From Gibbula magus (Eukaryota > Mollusca > Gastropoda > Trochida > Trochidae), in assembly GCA_936450465.1 (NCBI GenBank), contig OW388296.1, forward strand, positions 43,876,448 to 43,940,447: a DNA stretch of 64,000 nucleotides, written 5' to 3'. Both the position numbers and the translations under genes were made by a program. Of the stretch, positions 49,405 to 62,765 are shown piece after piece. Position 1 is the stretch's first letter. Every line of letters begins with the position of its first letter. The notes below the pieces were generated by a model. That model was not told the DNA's origin and searched no databases. It saw only the letters and a list, made by a program, of their open reading frames with translations.

Positions 49405-49754
49405 TGTATTATTCAAGTTCAAAACGTTTGATTAAAAAAACGCATAAAAACTAGTTTTCACTACACAGGTTTTATTTCATTTCAAAGGATTGGGTGAACG
49501 TATTAGTTCAGAAGATGTGACGTCTCAAATACTTGGATCAATCAATACTTTGAACATGGCTTTAAGTGCTTAGGACACAAGCAATAATGAGCGGTAGACG
49601 TGTGGGGATCTTAAACAGTGTTGACAAACGTCTCAAGAATGAGCAGAGACCTAATGAAATTCTGCTAAAATGTGACTTCTGTACGTGGACAATGCTCACG
49701 ATGGCTATCTCTTAATGACACCCAAAGGTTGATATATTTATTGAAACAAATAAT

Positions 49755-50118
49755 GTGAAAGGGGCAGTAGCACGTTTTTTCGCTCAAATAGGTCGATGAA
49801 ATGTAGTTGAAAATAATTTCCCCAACATTAAAACACCCTTCTCTCTCTTCGGAAAATCAATTTTAAAAATATGTGTACATGGTTCAGTAAAGCCATGGGA
49901 ATCGTTTTTGTTATTCGAAATAATAAAATATGTTCACAATAAAATTGCCGACATGCAATATTGGCTTTATGCACAACACCGTTATTACCACTATGGATAA
50001 TTGGTTTGTGTAATACGATGTTTTACCCTCTAAAGTAAATATAAATGACATTAATCATCATAAATGGGAAATTTGAAAAAAGTAAAATTGGCAAAAAACG
50101 CGGTACTGCCCCTTTCAC
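49755..50118. mobile_element. AGTAGCAC-family MITE with well-preserved TIRs
   Basis: The left end is GTGAAAGGGGCAGTAGCACG; the right end reverse-complemented is GTGAAAGGGGCAGTACCGCG. Identity extends over about 25 bp with two mismatches. 364 bp, no coding capacity. Counterpart of 15636-16006. Confidence 0.85.
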
Positions 50119-50201
50119 AAACGTCTCACGTTTTCGTCAGAGAAACATGCTTATTGTTCAAGAATTACAAATGTACTACATATTGATTCTTTTGCATCAT
50201 T

Positions 50202-50457
50202 GGGGCGGGATAGCACAGTGGTTAGCGCGTTCGCCTTCGGATCAAGAGGTCTGGGTTCGAATCCTGCACGTCAATTGTGTCTGCAGTAGAGAACTGTTCT
50301 ACACGCAATGCTACAAAGCGTAGTTTCAGTCGCTGCTCGCAGGTTTTTGTCATAATACTAGCAGCCGCGTTAAAAGTGGAATACTATATATGAAAGTGGC
50401 GTTAAACCCAAACTCACCTCACCTCACCAACTCACCTTACATGTACCTCACCTTATG
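50202..50457 (+). mobile_element. tRNA-derived SINE, counterpart of 16090-16351
   Basis: Box A is TAGCACAGTGG, closer to consensus than in copy A; box B is GGTTCGAATCC (50254-50264). The tail is a (TCACC)n series. It has a deletion relative to the 9254 copy around the TTTCTCCC stretch. Confidence 0.85.
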
Positions 50458-52724
50458 CATCATTCTGAATTCTGTTCAGACTTCAAAACCTGATCAAGTC
50501 ACAATGCTATGACGTCATAAAACGGATGGGATCATAATGTTGTGATGCCAACAATTAAGCAATGACATCACACATTGTTTGTCTAATGATATTACCGTGT
50601 TCAGTGATAAACGTTTTTAATCTAAACGAAAGGAAACATTATTTTTGGTTTATGAATTGATAAGTGAACTTTATTTACATTTAATAACGTCGCTGAACTC
50701 AACACTTCATCAATGTGCAGGCCTCAAGATCATAAAGTTTAGTTAAGCATTGTTCATTCTTCATTGTTAACTTCTCTTTTTCGATTAAACCTTTTAGATT
50801 AACTATTTTGTATGAATCGTTTTATTTAAGATAAGACAAAGACATTAAGTTGACAGAAATGAGTTATAAGCAAGATGCTGATAGTTCAACATAAGCTGAC
50901 GAGCTGTGTTTTCATCCTGGCGTGCTGATCCCGGGATTAATGTAGGAACTCTTTAACTACTCTCTTTTGAAATTGGGAAATGGTATGAAATGACTAAGTA
51001 AATAATTCCACTGATGAATCAGAGACATGTTCTTTGATCTGAAAGACCAGTTCATGGGAAGGTCAAAGCGATGGTACTCAACAGAAAATGCTTTAATAAC
51101 ATTTCCCAGCGTTGAAAGACATAAATGCTCTGGGTAAAAATGAGATCTTGTTTGAAGTTGGTTGAAATACTCTTAAAGATTAAATCATCATTTCAAGGAA
51201 GTAGAATATCTCCAAATGTTCTCCTCTTGACACATCATAATCCATTATTACATTACCAATACGTGTTGACAAACGTCTCAAGAATGATATTAATTGTTTA
51301 AAGATCACACTTAACTTTGACCACAAAGAAACATGCGTGACTTTTCTGTTTCTATTGACGGGTCTACTGGCTCAAAATGACACGTGTTGACAAATGTCTC
51401 AAAATGACGGATAACTACTGAAAACTTTTAAGGAACATTGCTGTTTCACAGGAAGTCGGTTCAAATATAAACTTTATCTTAGAGGAGCTAAATCCATTGT
51501 AACCTTTTTCTAAAGTTTCAGTGAACCATATCGCTGATATATATTCAGTAGGGAATTGTTTCCAGCCCTCGAACGCTCTTCAGTTTTTACACTTACATTG
51601 GTATTATCTTTTGACATTTGCCGACGATATATTTATCCTACGAGAGATGTGTCCATATTTTGAACTTGGTAATGCATTTGGCCCTAAATGCAGAATTACA
51701 TCATATATTATCAACAAAGGAAGATGAACATACTTCGGGATTGTGAGATTGCCATTGTTGTTGAGGATAGCTATAGTCGTTTGGGTCTATGAGTTAGCAA
51801 ATTTTATATATGAATCAGCACATGTTAGCCCTGTCTCTGGGGTACATCTCAGCTAAAACAAAGTTTTAGTTACGGCTGTGCACCTGCATTGTGAGCTGGC
51901 TATAGGTCAATCTGAATCCCTTACAAAGTTGTGGGCTTTCTACGTTAAGAATACAAGTACCAGTACACAAGAGAAGAACGTTATTGTTGTTTACAGTCTT
52001 AAATATTAAATAATGAGCGAAGAACACGTGTAAATTACTAAAAAAATACAAGGAACTGTTAAAAACATTTCTTAGTTCACATTTTGAATAAGGAATAAGG
52101 AACTGGGGAAAATTCGCTAACTTCACAGACCTTGTCTTTCACAATATGTTGCATAATATTATATTTGGCTACAATATGTGCCAAAATATCACATTGCTGT
52201 GTTCAGTTTCAGCTTCACGTTGTTGTAAATTGTAACTTGCGTAACCGTGGACAGAACCTTGATACAATACTCGAGAAGCTGAAAACCCTAAAAGGTACAT
52301 CGACAAACGATCGTTTAAACAAGTTTGGTTGAGCGAAACCAAAAAGTACAAATGGCCAAATTGAAAGAAGTTAAAACATTACAGACACATCTAAATCATT
52401 TGCTTTATAAACATATATTTTCATGAAAATATAACACTATGGAGTTAAGGTGTGGAAACGAAAACCAGACGGACGCAAGAACAGATCGACAGAGCTCATT
52501 ACTGTAATCGCGCCAACGTCAATGTAAATATGCAAAGACATTCAAAACCTCAGAAATCGCATCTACACATGATAATTGTTTCACATATCAAGTTCATTGA
52601 CATTAAATTGTATGTGAACAGTGAATAATCTGATACATGAATCATCACTGACATTTGTCAACATTTATGTAACTCTGTAACAATTTGCGATCTCCACGAT
52701 ATTACAATGATGCATCACTGATAT

Positions 52725-53790
52725 GCCAAAAATGTTTCTACAGCGCCAAATGAAAATATCACAAGGTTAATGTAGTTTAACATCATTACTCGCCTGTTAT
52801 GATAATCAATTGACTCTGATCGTTCTGGATAGCGTGATGGCTCGATACCTCGCTCATAGGACCGAGTGTGGATGTTATCGCCTATATAAAATAATGCATT
52901 TATGTTTTATATTATAATAAATGCATATTGATATAAAATGTTTATGAATTGTGAACAGTGATATAATAATGTAAACGATTGATGAAAAATGATGCCATAA
53001 TGTGTAATATTTATAAACATATAAAGAGTGTGATTCAATGTTATATTATAGTATATGAATGTTTCTTTCACTGGTTTTATTAAGAAAAGCTCTCCGTTCC
53101 TACAGTCAACATTCTTGTACTATGTGTCGGAAGTTCCCTTTATTTAACTCAAGGGGAGGAATAACGATATAAGAGTATCAGTCGGAAAAGACGAGTAGCT
53201 AGAAATATATTCTTGGCATCATAGGTACAGGTAACCAATGGCAATTATAGAACATGAAATTCCTATGCAAATTTAGACTATATAAACGTGAAGCAATAGA
53301 GCTTCCCTCAGAGCGGGGGAACCTCAGGGTCCACGTTCACCTGTAATAAGATGATTCATATATAAACAATGGATGTGAGAGACCCTCTGCGTTTTGTCTT
53401 CCATGTAAAAACTAATCGCCAGAGCTACCTCCCCAGCTAAAGGCGATAATTTGGAACATATATACTTCTTTGGGTTAGAAGGTGCAAGTTTTTCAATGAA
53501 TTACAGTGACATTCACACACGATAAGTCATGTATTATTCCTGTCAAAATATGTTACTACAATGCCACACGAAAACATTGCCAATGTTAATTTAGCATCAC
53601 ATGGTTATTCGCATGACATGATTATTATTGATTCCGATTGTTCTTGACACCTTGATGACTTGATACTTTGCCCAGATGACACAGTGTGGATTAACTGATT
53701 TATTAACAGTTTTGGTTTTGCAGTTTCAACTTTTGCAATTATTTCCAGTGACACTCAAATACGGTAACTTATTTACGATTCCCGTCATAA
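52725..53790 (-). repeat. Tandem ~240 bp units, interrupted by an insertion
   Basis: Counterpart of 18963-19435. The first unit keeps the minus-strand frame SESIDYHNRRVMMLNYINL (52758-52870). The second (53550-53680) is broken by stops. The 575 bp element at 52875-53449 sits inside the first unit. Confidence 0.5.
52875..53449 (+). mobile_element. 575 bp promoter-bearing insertion, copy B only (solo LTR or DNA element)
   Basis: The ends form a 9 bp inverted repeat (TTATCGCCT / AGGCGATAA). Copy A is continuous across the site (TTTGGATTTGGAAC, about 19108-19121). On the plus strand it carries CCAAT (53235-53239), an octamer ATGCAAAT (53265-53272) and TATATAAA (53279-53286), spaced as in a pol II promoter, with a GC-richer stretch after. 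That arrangement suggests an LTR U3-R region; if the flanking TG is counted the left end is TGTTATCG, but a matching CA end and target duplication are not clear. A non-autonomous DNA element is the alternative. Confidence 0.6.
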
Positions 53791-54999
53791 GAAGGTTGGT
53801 CAACTATATGAAACATACTTGTGATTAGCATTCAACTAACGGAAACTAAAACATAATTTCCCCATAGGAATGATTTTGTATGACATTCGAAAAATGCGTT
53901 CATCTTCATGCATTTCAATTTTGTCGAAAGACTCATTAAGCATTTACTTTGAAATACATAGACACAGAAATATTTGCTTCGTCAACGAGGTTTTGGTTAG
54001 GTTGTGATTATTCTGGAATATGTGATGTATTCTTTGTCTAACATATGATAATGAACATTATATTAAATATAATACATATAATATGATAAATATATCCATT
54101 GCACAATAATTCAAAATAAATAGTACTTTCTTGTATGTTATCATTTAGTGTACAAACAAAACAATATTATTTCAGAAATGTGTGTTATAGTAGTAGCCCT
54201 CAAGACCTCATAGGATACACAATAATGTTATAATAAACGAAATACGTATAACTTTTTTTTCCTTCAGAAGATAAACTGTATATAATCAAAAAGTGCATTT
54301 AATTGGAATGGACTTAGAATGCCTCAGCTGAAAATGTTACTTTCTTTTTGCAGTCGTGTTGACACTTGATCCCAAGGCAAAGTACATAAACATCTTCTTC
54401 TGTTATCGTATTTTTTCTCATCTCACTGACTCCTTTACATGTCATACTTAGACATGTTGACATCCTATCCTCTGTTGAGAAGAGGCTGACAAGTATCAAG
54501 GGAAATAAAGCTATATCAACAAGTAGAATAACATTCTAGGTTCTCTATAGTCGGTACTTTGTTTTTGCAGCAGATATAACAAACAGAAAGATCGTTCATC
54601 TGAACTTCTCTCATTTAACTGTTATCACTGTATGGTTACATTATATATGTATTAAAAGTCTGTTAATTCGTCGATTTATTTATGCTGGAATTATTTTCTT
54701 CTTTATACAGAAATGAAATACATGTATTTACCGAAAATATATTAATCCTAATGTCCTTATCACAAGTGTTCCAAATTTTAATGATTAACAATATTTGTGT
54801 GTATTCCCCATATTTACTCTGTCTAACATTTCTGTATAATATTACTTTCTAATGACATGCATGTTGTTATAATTTTTTAAATATATGGCATAAGGTAACA
54901 TAATTGGAAAACGTGTTCCTACTCCCTTTCTTCATTGAATATATTTAAATGAGATCAACAAATAGCATTTTCCACCGAGGAAAACCTTAAATATGGTAA

Positions 55000-55520
55000 A
55001 ACTATTGTCAGTGGGTTTGTAGCACGTCGTCTTAACTGAAATAATGTGATCTCACGATCAGATAAATAAGTGTTACAAATTGCTAAATGATAGTCCTATA
55101 TCAACAAAAAGAGTTCTGAAACAAATGTACATGGTTCGGTTAAGGACTCCATTTCGAAAACGAAAAGTCATGTTAAGGTGTTATCGTGAAAATTGATGCT
55201 CAAATGTAGCACAAGTGATTGAACTGACGTAGTCGATATCTTAACACCTAGTTTTCAATATGGCAGAATGCTTTAATGATCAAGCATCTTCCTGTCTGAA
55301 ATCTTAAAATCTTCCTCTCACACTGAAGAGTTCCACACCACTGTGCTCTATACGTCCCACCATCTTCGAATATGGATAACCGTTTTCTATGGATCTGGCT
55401 TATCTCATCTTGTCATGAGATGTTTTACCCAATAGCGTAACATAATATTGCATAACGTTTATAATAAATTGCAAACTTGAGAAACATATAATATGCAAAA
55501 ACGTGCTACAGCGCCTTTAA
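55000..55520. mobile_element. Divergent AGTAGCAC-family MITE, copy B
   Basis: Counterpart of 20671-21188, with the same ends (TTTGTAGCACGTCG; AACGTGCTACAGCGCCTTTAA) and very few differences. Confidence 0.5.
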
Positions 55521-55865
55521 GACCTTATGATTGTAAGTGTTCATAATGTACACTTTAATGTTAAAGGAAATATTACAACGCTTAAGTGATAAATAGTTTA
55601 TAACCAAAAAGTGCATTTTTGATGAATTGAAAGTCTCCTCTAAAAACATCACCAGATCATGACTTTCAGTTTGACATTCCATCCAAAACCAGAGTACATG
55701 ATCATAATCCTCCCAATCTCATCTGCTCTTGTACATGGTCATACTTTGACATATTGACATCCTTTCCTCAGTTGAGTGAAGGCTGACAAGGGAAGTGGGA
55801 AGCTTTAGGGAATTAAGCTATGTCAACAAGTAGAATAACATTCGAGATTCCTTAAAGTCGGTACT

Positions 55866-56129
55866 TTGTTTTTTTATGCGGATATCTTAAATGACCATCT
55901 TTCATTCGAACTCCATTCATCGATGTTCATTGCAATTGCCCTTTGCTCCAAAAACACCATATGTTTGATCGTGAAGTCGAAAATGTGTTTAATAAAATAT
56001 GTAACTGTTAATAAAGTGAAAAATATAGATGATAACACAGGGGCTTGTATTTTTGAAAAAGTAGCGATTAGAAAGCATATAAAGTCGACGATCAAGCCCT
56101 TATACTATAAAAAAGATAGAGGGATGTAA
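55866..56129 (+). other. 87-codon frame, counterpart of 21535-21798
   Basis: Two residues differ from copy A (H for Y at 11, I for N at 62); both differences change the amino acid. This argues against purifying selection, though the numbers are too small to test. Confidence 0.15.
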
Positions 56130-56532
56130 CGAGGTCCCATGTCCGTTTGAAATTATATTTCAGAATGTTGTCATCATATTATCGTTCAATATTATAAATC
56201 ACGTCGAAATCGATACATATTTCTTTAAAATAAGCCATCAAACATAAACATCGATCGTGTAACAACAAATGTATGATTATTCAAAGATTTTAATATTAGC
56301 GTATTGCTCACCATGAGCCACTTGTGTAGCCCATCAAATTGATAAACAAAATTGCTTGAACATAATTATCATAATATCGCTTTAAATATCCTGTCAGCTA
56401 ATAGTAATCCAATTACAAAGCCCAATATTTGGTGCATCAGACCGGGCAAAAATTATAACATGATGGAAAAATTTATTAGCTGGGGTGTTGACCTCGTTTC
56501 ACCTCCTTACTTCTTTTTTATAGTATGGGGGC
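56096..56532. mobile_element. ~437 bp element with ~40 bp TIRs, copy B
   Basis: Counterpart of 21765-22191: the same arms (ATACTATAAAAAAG, AACGAGGTC) and a small interior replacement near 56335. Confidence 0.72.
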
Positions 56533-57012
56533 TTTTTTAAAAGTATAATCATATTCTGATCACTAGTTTTTCGACAATACCAGCTGCTCTCAATGAAGAT
56601 AGATGATTTAAATTGTGTATCTTCCTTTCACGTTTTATCAAACTCTTCTAAAACGTGAATCTGTTTTAAATACCGAATTTAATAATGCAGCTTTAAATTT
56701 TGTTTGTCTGAATTTTGTTATTATTTATTCATAAATTTAAGCCAAAGCTCAACTCTAAATGATAATATTATCTTCATTTGGTGTCCATATATATTTATGA
56801 CATATGTATGTATCTATGCAGTGTATTGTGATGGCTTACAATGAATTATGACTTTATATTTGAGTCTGAGTTGATTATGATTGAGTCTGCGTAACGGCAT
56901 TCAATTCCAAATTAGTTCACTTGAGCAATGGTCTCTGTATCCTTCACAGGGACGTATATCGCTTAGACATAGCGTTTGAAAGACATATACCTATATTGAC
57001 CTTACCCTATTA

Positions 57013-57261
57013 CTATATAAAAGGAAAGAGTTGTAACGACGAAACCAAACTATGCTCATTCAAAGTCATATTTCCCAGACGATTTTTGATGTTACTACTT
57101 CCACCTCCTTCCCTGTCAACGATAGCCCCGAGGTACAGACATTCTGAGACATCTTCAACACTGATGTTATCAACTTGTAGTAACTTGGTTCTTTGTGTTC
57201 TCGCTCCCTGGTATTTTACATTGCTTTGATATGTTGTATCACATCTGCAAAATAATGCCAC
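57013..57261 (-). pseudogene. LINE reverse-transcriptase relic, copy B
   Basis: Counterpart of 22650-22880. The frame is open from MALFCRCDTTYQS through ISVEDVSECLYLGAIVDREG to KNRLGN. NRLG is nearer the family pattern than NRLR in copy A, so A carries the derived change. Inactive fragment. Confidence 0.7.
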
Positions 57262-58412
57262 GGTATGTTTCGTTCAAAGTTAATATCTTTACTTTATGGA
57301 TTTTGTGAAATATTGTTTAAAGATCAGCTTTTTCTTATAGGTAAATACTCTGAAGTCTACATATTTTGACGACTGGACTGACGGGATATATGTGGGATAT
57401 ATGCCACTTAAAGTGATAGTTTTAACCCACAAACATTTTGCATTATGTGTAAGTAGAAAAACGTTGTACTTTTAGTGATTTGAAATTTTAAATAATAAAA
57501 CGCTTTTATATGTTGACAGAATATTTACAAAGAAACAATTAATTTATCATAATACTCATCAACAATGTCCTGGTATCCAACAACAAATTTGCAACACTAG
57601 TGGCCCCGACAATTGCATTTATTTTTGTTGGTTTAATGAATGTGCACTAATCTTTATCAAATTGTCAATGTTGCCCTCAGTAATATATCAACTGGATTGT
57701 GTTACAATCATCCATTTATAACATAAATGTGTAAATAAAAGTAAATGTCCCCTTGAATTCGTTTACATAAAAAACTGAAAGAAACGTCTCTTAAGGATAA
57801 TAGTGTATATTTTCTTATTTGCCATTAATCGTAGGCATGGTTCGTGTTGACCTTCATTTTCAGACAGTTCTACCAGCCAAAGACAAATAAACTTGATAAA
57901 CAAGAGACAATGCCAGTCATCGTCAGTGTTAATTATGTTTGACACAAGCAAGTCAGTGAAGCGACACGGATCTACAAACAATCAATAAATAAAAGAAACT
58001 GTCTTGTTAATATAAGAAATACTTTACAAACAATCTACTAAACAAGATCACATTAACCCGTTGTCAGTTTTTAGGTGCACAGCTTTTGTATTAAATCGAT
58101 GAGGTCTACATCATGATGGTTTCAATGCAAACAAAGTAACACTTTCCCCACTTCCCTGATAAAACAAAGCAATGTTCTTCTCTGTGAAACCGAAATATCT
58201 TATTTGAGTAATTTGTTTATATACCTGATTTACATAACTCAAATTTAAGAGATTAACCTAACTGTAGATCGGAAACAATATATATATATAATATATATCG
58301 TTTAGGATTTCGATGGATGATTCTGCATCGTACCCTTCTTTAACTAATGCAGAATTGAGTCTTGATACGTGTTCCCTTTAACAACATATGTTGAAAACGC
58401 GACTGAGGTATA

Positions 58413-58519
<107 letters not shown>

Positions 58520-58639
58520 ACAATATGTAGCACATATACAATTCAGTGGGAGATTTACATTGGACATGGACAAATATACAATATAAACTAGTGTGCGAAG
58601 CATAATATCATATAGTGCACGTTTCTTTTTAAGTATATT

Positions 58640-58990
58640 GAAAGTGATTGCAAAATCCTGAAATAAATCAGTATGCAAATGGCAGCTTAAGTTAAGTTTT
58701 TGTTCAAATATACTCTTATATGATGCATAGGGCTATATAAAGCTTGAATAGTTTACTTTCAGATACCTGTATGCCTGTATATCTAAATCAATACAAGTTT
58801 ATTTAAACCTTGGCATGAAATGTTGGACATTTCCACAGTCCTGGAATATCCAGGCATATGAACAAACTGTTCGAAACAAAAGCATTCTGACATGTGAAGC
58901 CCAATTTACTCTACCATTTTCATCTTGTGTTTTTTGCATTGAATGTCATGCGAGAATTTCAAGTTCTTTACGTCACGACGTTTGCGACGA
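58640..58990 (-). pseudogene. Older LINE C-terminal relic, copy B
   Basis: Counterpart of 25939-26400, lacking the CxxC tail through deletion of about 140 bp near 58660. It retains ~26 bp (CCCAATTTACTCTACCATTT...) that copy A has lost. Confidence 0.6.
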
Positions 58991-60296
58991 AGTATGAACA
59001 TGTCATGAAAACTTCGAATGTCAACAACATTTACCCTCATGCGGAAAATTACTAAAATGACACACACACAAACTATTATAGAAATTATTCATATATTTAT
59101 TTATATGTATATATAAATTATAGCCAGAATACTAAAATAAGTTTGCGAAAGTATTTATGTAAGTACATTTGTATAGAAGTAGTAATTATCGAAATTGCGT
59201 ATTTCATTGATGGTAAAAAATGTAAGCGTTAACTTTATATATGGAATCGTGTCCTTTTTTATACTTAAGCCACGGGACCTGAATGTGTTCTAGTCACAGG
59301 TAAGCATTAAATTTTTTTGCAAATTTAAGGGATAAAATGCTATTGGTAGAGCTTTAAAGAAGAAAAAAACATGTGAATTTGGTTTGACAAACACTCCCCA
59401 AAATCAATCATTATATTTAAAAAAACTAATTCTGGATCGTTACCTACAGGTAGTAACTTTAGAATGTTTGGAAGAGTATGTTACAAAATATTCATTAAAT
59501 TACAATGGACAAAACGTCTGAGTACATATTCATACATGGTAAAAGGAATTTGATCGATTATGTATCGATACACAGTGTACAAGGTAAACATTCTATCAGA
59601 ATTGAGTATTCGTCATAGTTGAATTCACAAAATATTTTGTAAACTATCTTATTATATTTGTACCCAGGGGATTTTAAAAGTATATTTGTTCGTCATTGAC
59701 TTGAGACTTGAGAGTGAAGGAGAAAGCCCTACATGAACATGTCACTTGATACAGGATTTGTCAATGGTAAGGCAGTCCCAATGCAGGTAGAGTATGTTAT
59801 TCTAACGTTGTTTTTCATTCTCATGTCAGTAGCTCTGTCACAGAACCGTACAATATGTTTACATTTGTTGTCTCACTCGCGTTGACACTGACAAGTGTAG
59901 AGGGAATAAGGATATTACAACAATGTCACCACTATTTCTTAATTCCCTGAGCCACTTATAGCACTATGGTTTCTAAGCAGATATCTAATACGATCAACAT
60001 TACCAATAACATTTCTTAGTTCCCTGTGACACTTATAGCACTATGGCTGGAAATATATCTGACATCAAATCTTAACTGTATTATCAGTATCCCTAGCTAT
60101 TGCCCGATGCCTCAAATTAGTATATTATATATAATTGATGATTGATTCAATTACAATTGTTCAAATTATATATTAATGTTTATGTTTTTGGAGTAAATTA
60201 TGTCAAACGTTATCACTGGTGTAATGTCATCGAGAAGTAGTGAATATTGCTGAAAATGTTCATTTTATTGCAAGTTCATTCGGTATAATGACAACG

Positions 60297-60613
60297 TTAA
60301 AGGGACAGTAGCACGTGTTTTTGTGAAATAAGTCAATGAAATGTATTTGGAAAATAATACCACCAATAGTAAAACACCCTTTCCTCTTCGGAAAATCAAG
60401 TTAAAAAATGAGTGTACATAGTTCCGTAAAGCCATGGGAATCGTTTTTGTCATTCGCGAATCGCCATGCAATTGTTGCTGTATACACAACACTGTTTTTA
60501 CCACTACGGACAATTGGTTTGTGTAATAAGAAGTTTTACCCTCTAACGTAAATATAATGGCAAAGTATCATTATAAATGGGAATTTTGAAAAAAAAATGC
60601 TACTGCTCCTTAG
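60297..60613. mobile_element. AGTAGCAC-family MITE with TTAA end, copy B
   Basis: Counterpart of 28046-28363. The left end is intact (TTAAAGGGACAGTAGCACG); the right end's TTTAA has mutated to TTAGA. Confidence 0.8.
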
Positions 60614-60928
60614 AAACATATTTTATTTAACAACGGCGGAGTAATATCAAACCCATCTGAGTTATCGATTTCAATATTCAGACTATTGAAAATAAACCCT
60701 TTGATTATCAAATTAAAACACACTTGTCACTCTGCATGAAGTGTACGCAGAATAAAATCTACTCGAGGGAGGTAAGTACAAAATGATTGAAAGTACACTT
60801 AGAATTTAAAAAGCAAAGAAAGTTATAAGCAATCATATTTGAAAGAAATTGAAAAGGGATGTTAACACCACCAGACATCAATGTATTAAAGGAATATATC
60901 TGAGATTAAACATTATACAATTAATTCC

Positions 60929-61350
60929 TCATGGTTAGATCAATATGGGAAATACAAGGACTCAAGACCTGACTCCTGAGGCGGTCTGACCTGAGTGAGA
61001 GCGCAGGTCGAGGTCAGGTGAGATCACCGAGGGAGTCAGATCTAATGTCATTAAAATCATATCTTTGATTCGTTCCTAAGGCTAGACCTATTTGGGTTGT
61101 CACTCATCCAAGATCTGACGGAATCCCGTAGAGCTACGTGTTCACCGGAAGTTGTTACTTTCCCGTTGAAAATGCATGTTTTCAAACTTCTGAAAGCGGA
61201 CACGGGACTCTACCGGATTCCGTCAGATCTTGAATGAGTGACAACCCACATTTTTAAAGCTAAACCTTGGGAACGAATCAAAGATATGAGTTTAATGAGA
61301 TTGAGTCAGATCTGACAGTCCTTGTATTTCACATATTGACCTCACAATGA
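60929..61350. mobile_element. Long palindromic element, copy B
   Basis: Counterpart of 28694-29106. It keeps a GATCTGACGGAATCC stretch on the left arm that copy A has lost, so the palindrome is more complete in its centre. Its left outer tip is more mutated (GGTTAGATCAATATGGG). Confidence 0.82.
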
Positions 61351-61800
61351 GTAGTAATAAGTGTTTCATTTGATCGAAATTCTTTTTTCGTCAGACTTCT
61401 GTATTTAGCTCTTTAGCTGTTGCACTAGACACAAAGCCATACTGGTAAATCGAAAATATTATCTCATTACAAAATCATCGAACCGATCAGATGACGCCAT
61501 CTTCGACAACAAAACTTCAAAACAGTCACGTGACACAAATCACGTGATTAGTCAATATCTCAGGTCAGTGACAGACATTTTTGTCACAAAACTGACCTCA
61601 TCACTGTTAGAGGGGATAATTGTCCAAATATATGTTTCGATTACGTGGTGTGTACTGGGCAATAGAATTCTACAAATTTAATAGAGTAGTAATAATATAA
61701 CTTCTTTTGGATCTTCCGGTGGTCCACATGTCTCAAAATATACTGTTATGAAACACTTTTACGAAGTACGACGTAGGTCATGAATATGCACTTACTTACT

Positions 61801-62170
61801 CACGGTGAGGTCATTATATGAAATACAAGGACTTGAGGCCTGACTGTCAAGGAGGTCTGACGTGACCTCACCATGCATAATTATGTGTTTTATTATACCA
61901 ACCAATTTTGTTTTTCTTATTCAGACTATAGTATGTATTTTCTTATTAGTCAAATCGAACCCATCAACTGACGCCATCTCGGAAGCGAACGTCACAACAA
62001 ACAGCCACGTGACAAATCACGTGACGAGTCAATATCTCAGGTCAGTGACAGAAATTTATGTCACAAAACTGACCTCATCGCTGTAATCGCGGGTCAATGT
62101 ACACAAATATTTTTCGATCACGTGTTGTGAAATGGCCAATGATATTCTTACACATTTAATAGAGGTATAA
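61801..62170. repeat. Second, shortened module: 74 bp palindrome plus E-box flank
   Basis: 61801-61874 (CACGGTGAGGTCATTATATG to TGACCTCACCATG) is the palindromic element with its middle deleted. The sequence after it (about 61905-62170) is an older copy of 61379-61690, including the E-boxes and CTCAGGTCAGTGACAGA. Copy A lacks this second module. Confidence 0.7.
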
Positions 62171-62432
62171 TAATAATTATTTACCCGCGTGGCACTGATA
62201 AACTTGATTTATTTGTCACATTATGTGAACTTCGAGTTCTGTACATTAGTATCATATTGGCAAATTCATTGTGATAATTGTAATTGACACACCCAGTTTT
62301 CGTTCACATTGCAAAAATGACAGAAACCAACATCAGCGTTCTTGCGTGTACATTTCATTAGCAAGCTGATATCCAGTAACCTTTCAGTTAGTTTCAATAC
62401 ATCATAGAAAACGATTCAGTTATGGAACTGTA

Positions 62433-62765
62433 GTGAAGAAAGTTAATTTTCTGATAAATCGTTTGAAGAATATTGTAAAGTTGAAAGTGATCTCAAACTT
62501 CAAACAGACATACACTTGTTGCCTTGTACTTGACATGCAATTCCAATCTTTTCAAGTCAAGAAAAAGTCTTCACTACAGGATATTAAAACCTTTGTCTGT
62601 CTATCACAAACGTTTCGACCTTCTCATGAACTGACTGAACATTTTCTTGATATCACCATTAACCATTTACGTGGGACAGTTAATTTATTTCATAATTCTT
62701 TTCAAAGAAAGTGGAAAGAAGTGCAAAAGGATAAATTTTTAAAAAAGAAGTTGGAGATAAGTTAA
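62433..62765 (+). other. 110-codon open frame, unrecognised
   Basis: Starts MKKVNFLINRLKNIVKLKVI and ends FLKKKLEIS. The last half (HELTEHFLDITINHL.., KWKEVQKDKFLKKK) looks protein-like: charged, probably helical. It is open here but broken twice in copy A (29957-30304) although the region differs by only about 1 percent. Another frame upstream (FSDKSFEEYCKVERDLKLQ, about 62447) also looks coding-like, so this could be a frameshifted remnant of a longer gene or mobile element. Confidence 0.25.

Noticed and set aside
52873..53458. Exact TG...CA boundaries for an LTR
   Set aside because: TGTT...AACA can be drawn, but the right end (TTGGAACA) is already present in the empty site of copy A, so it is flanking sequence.
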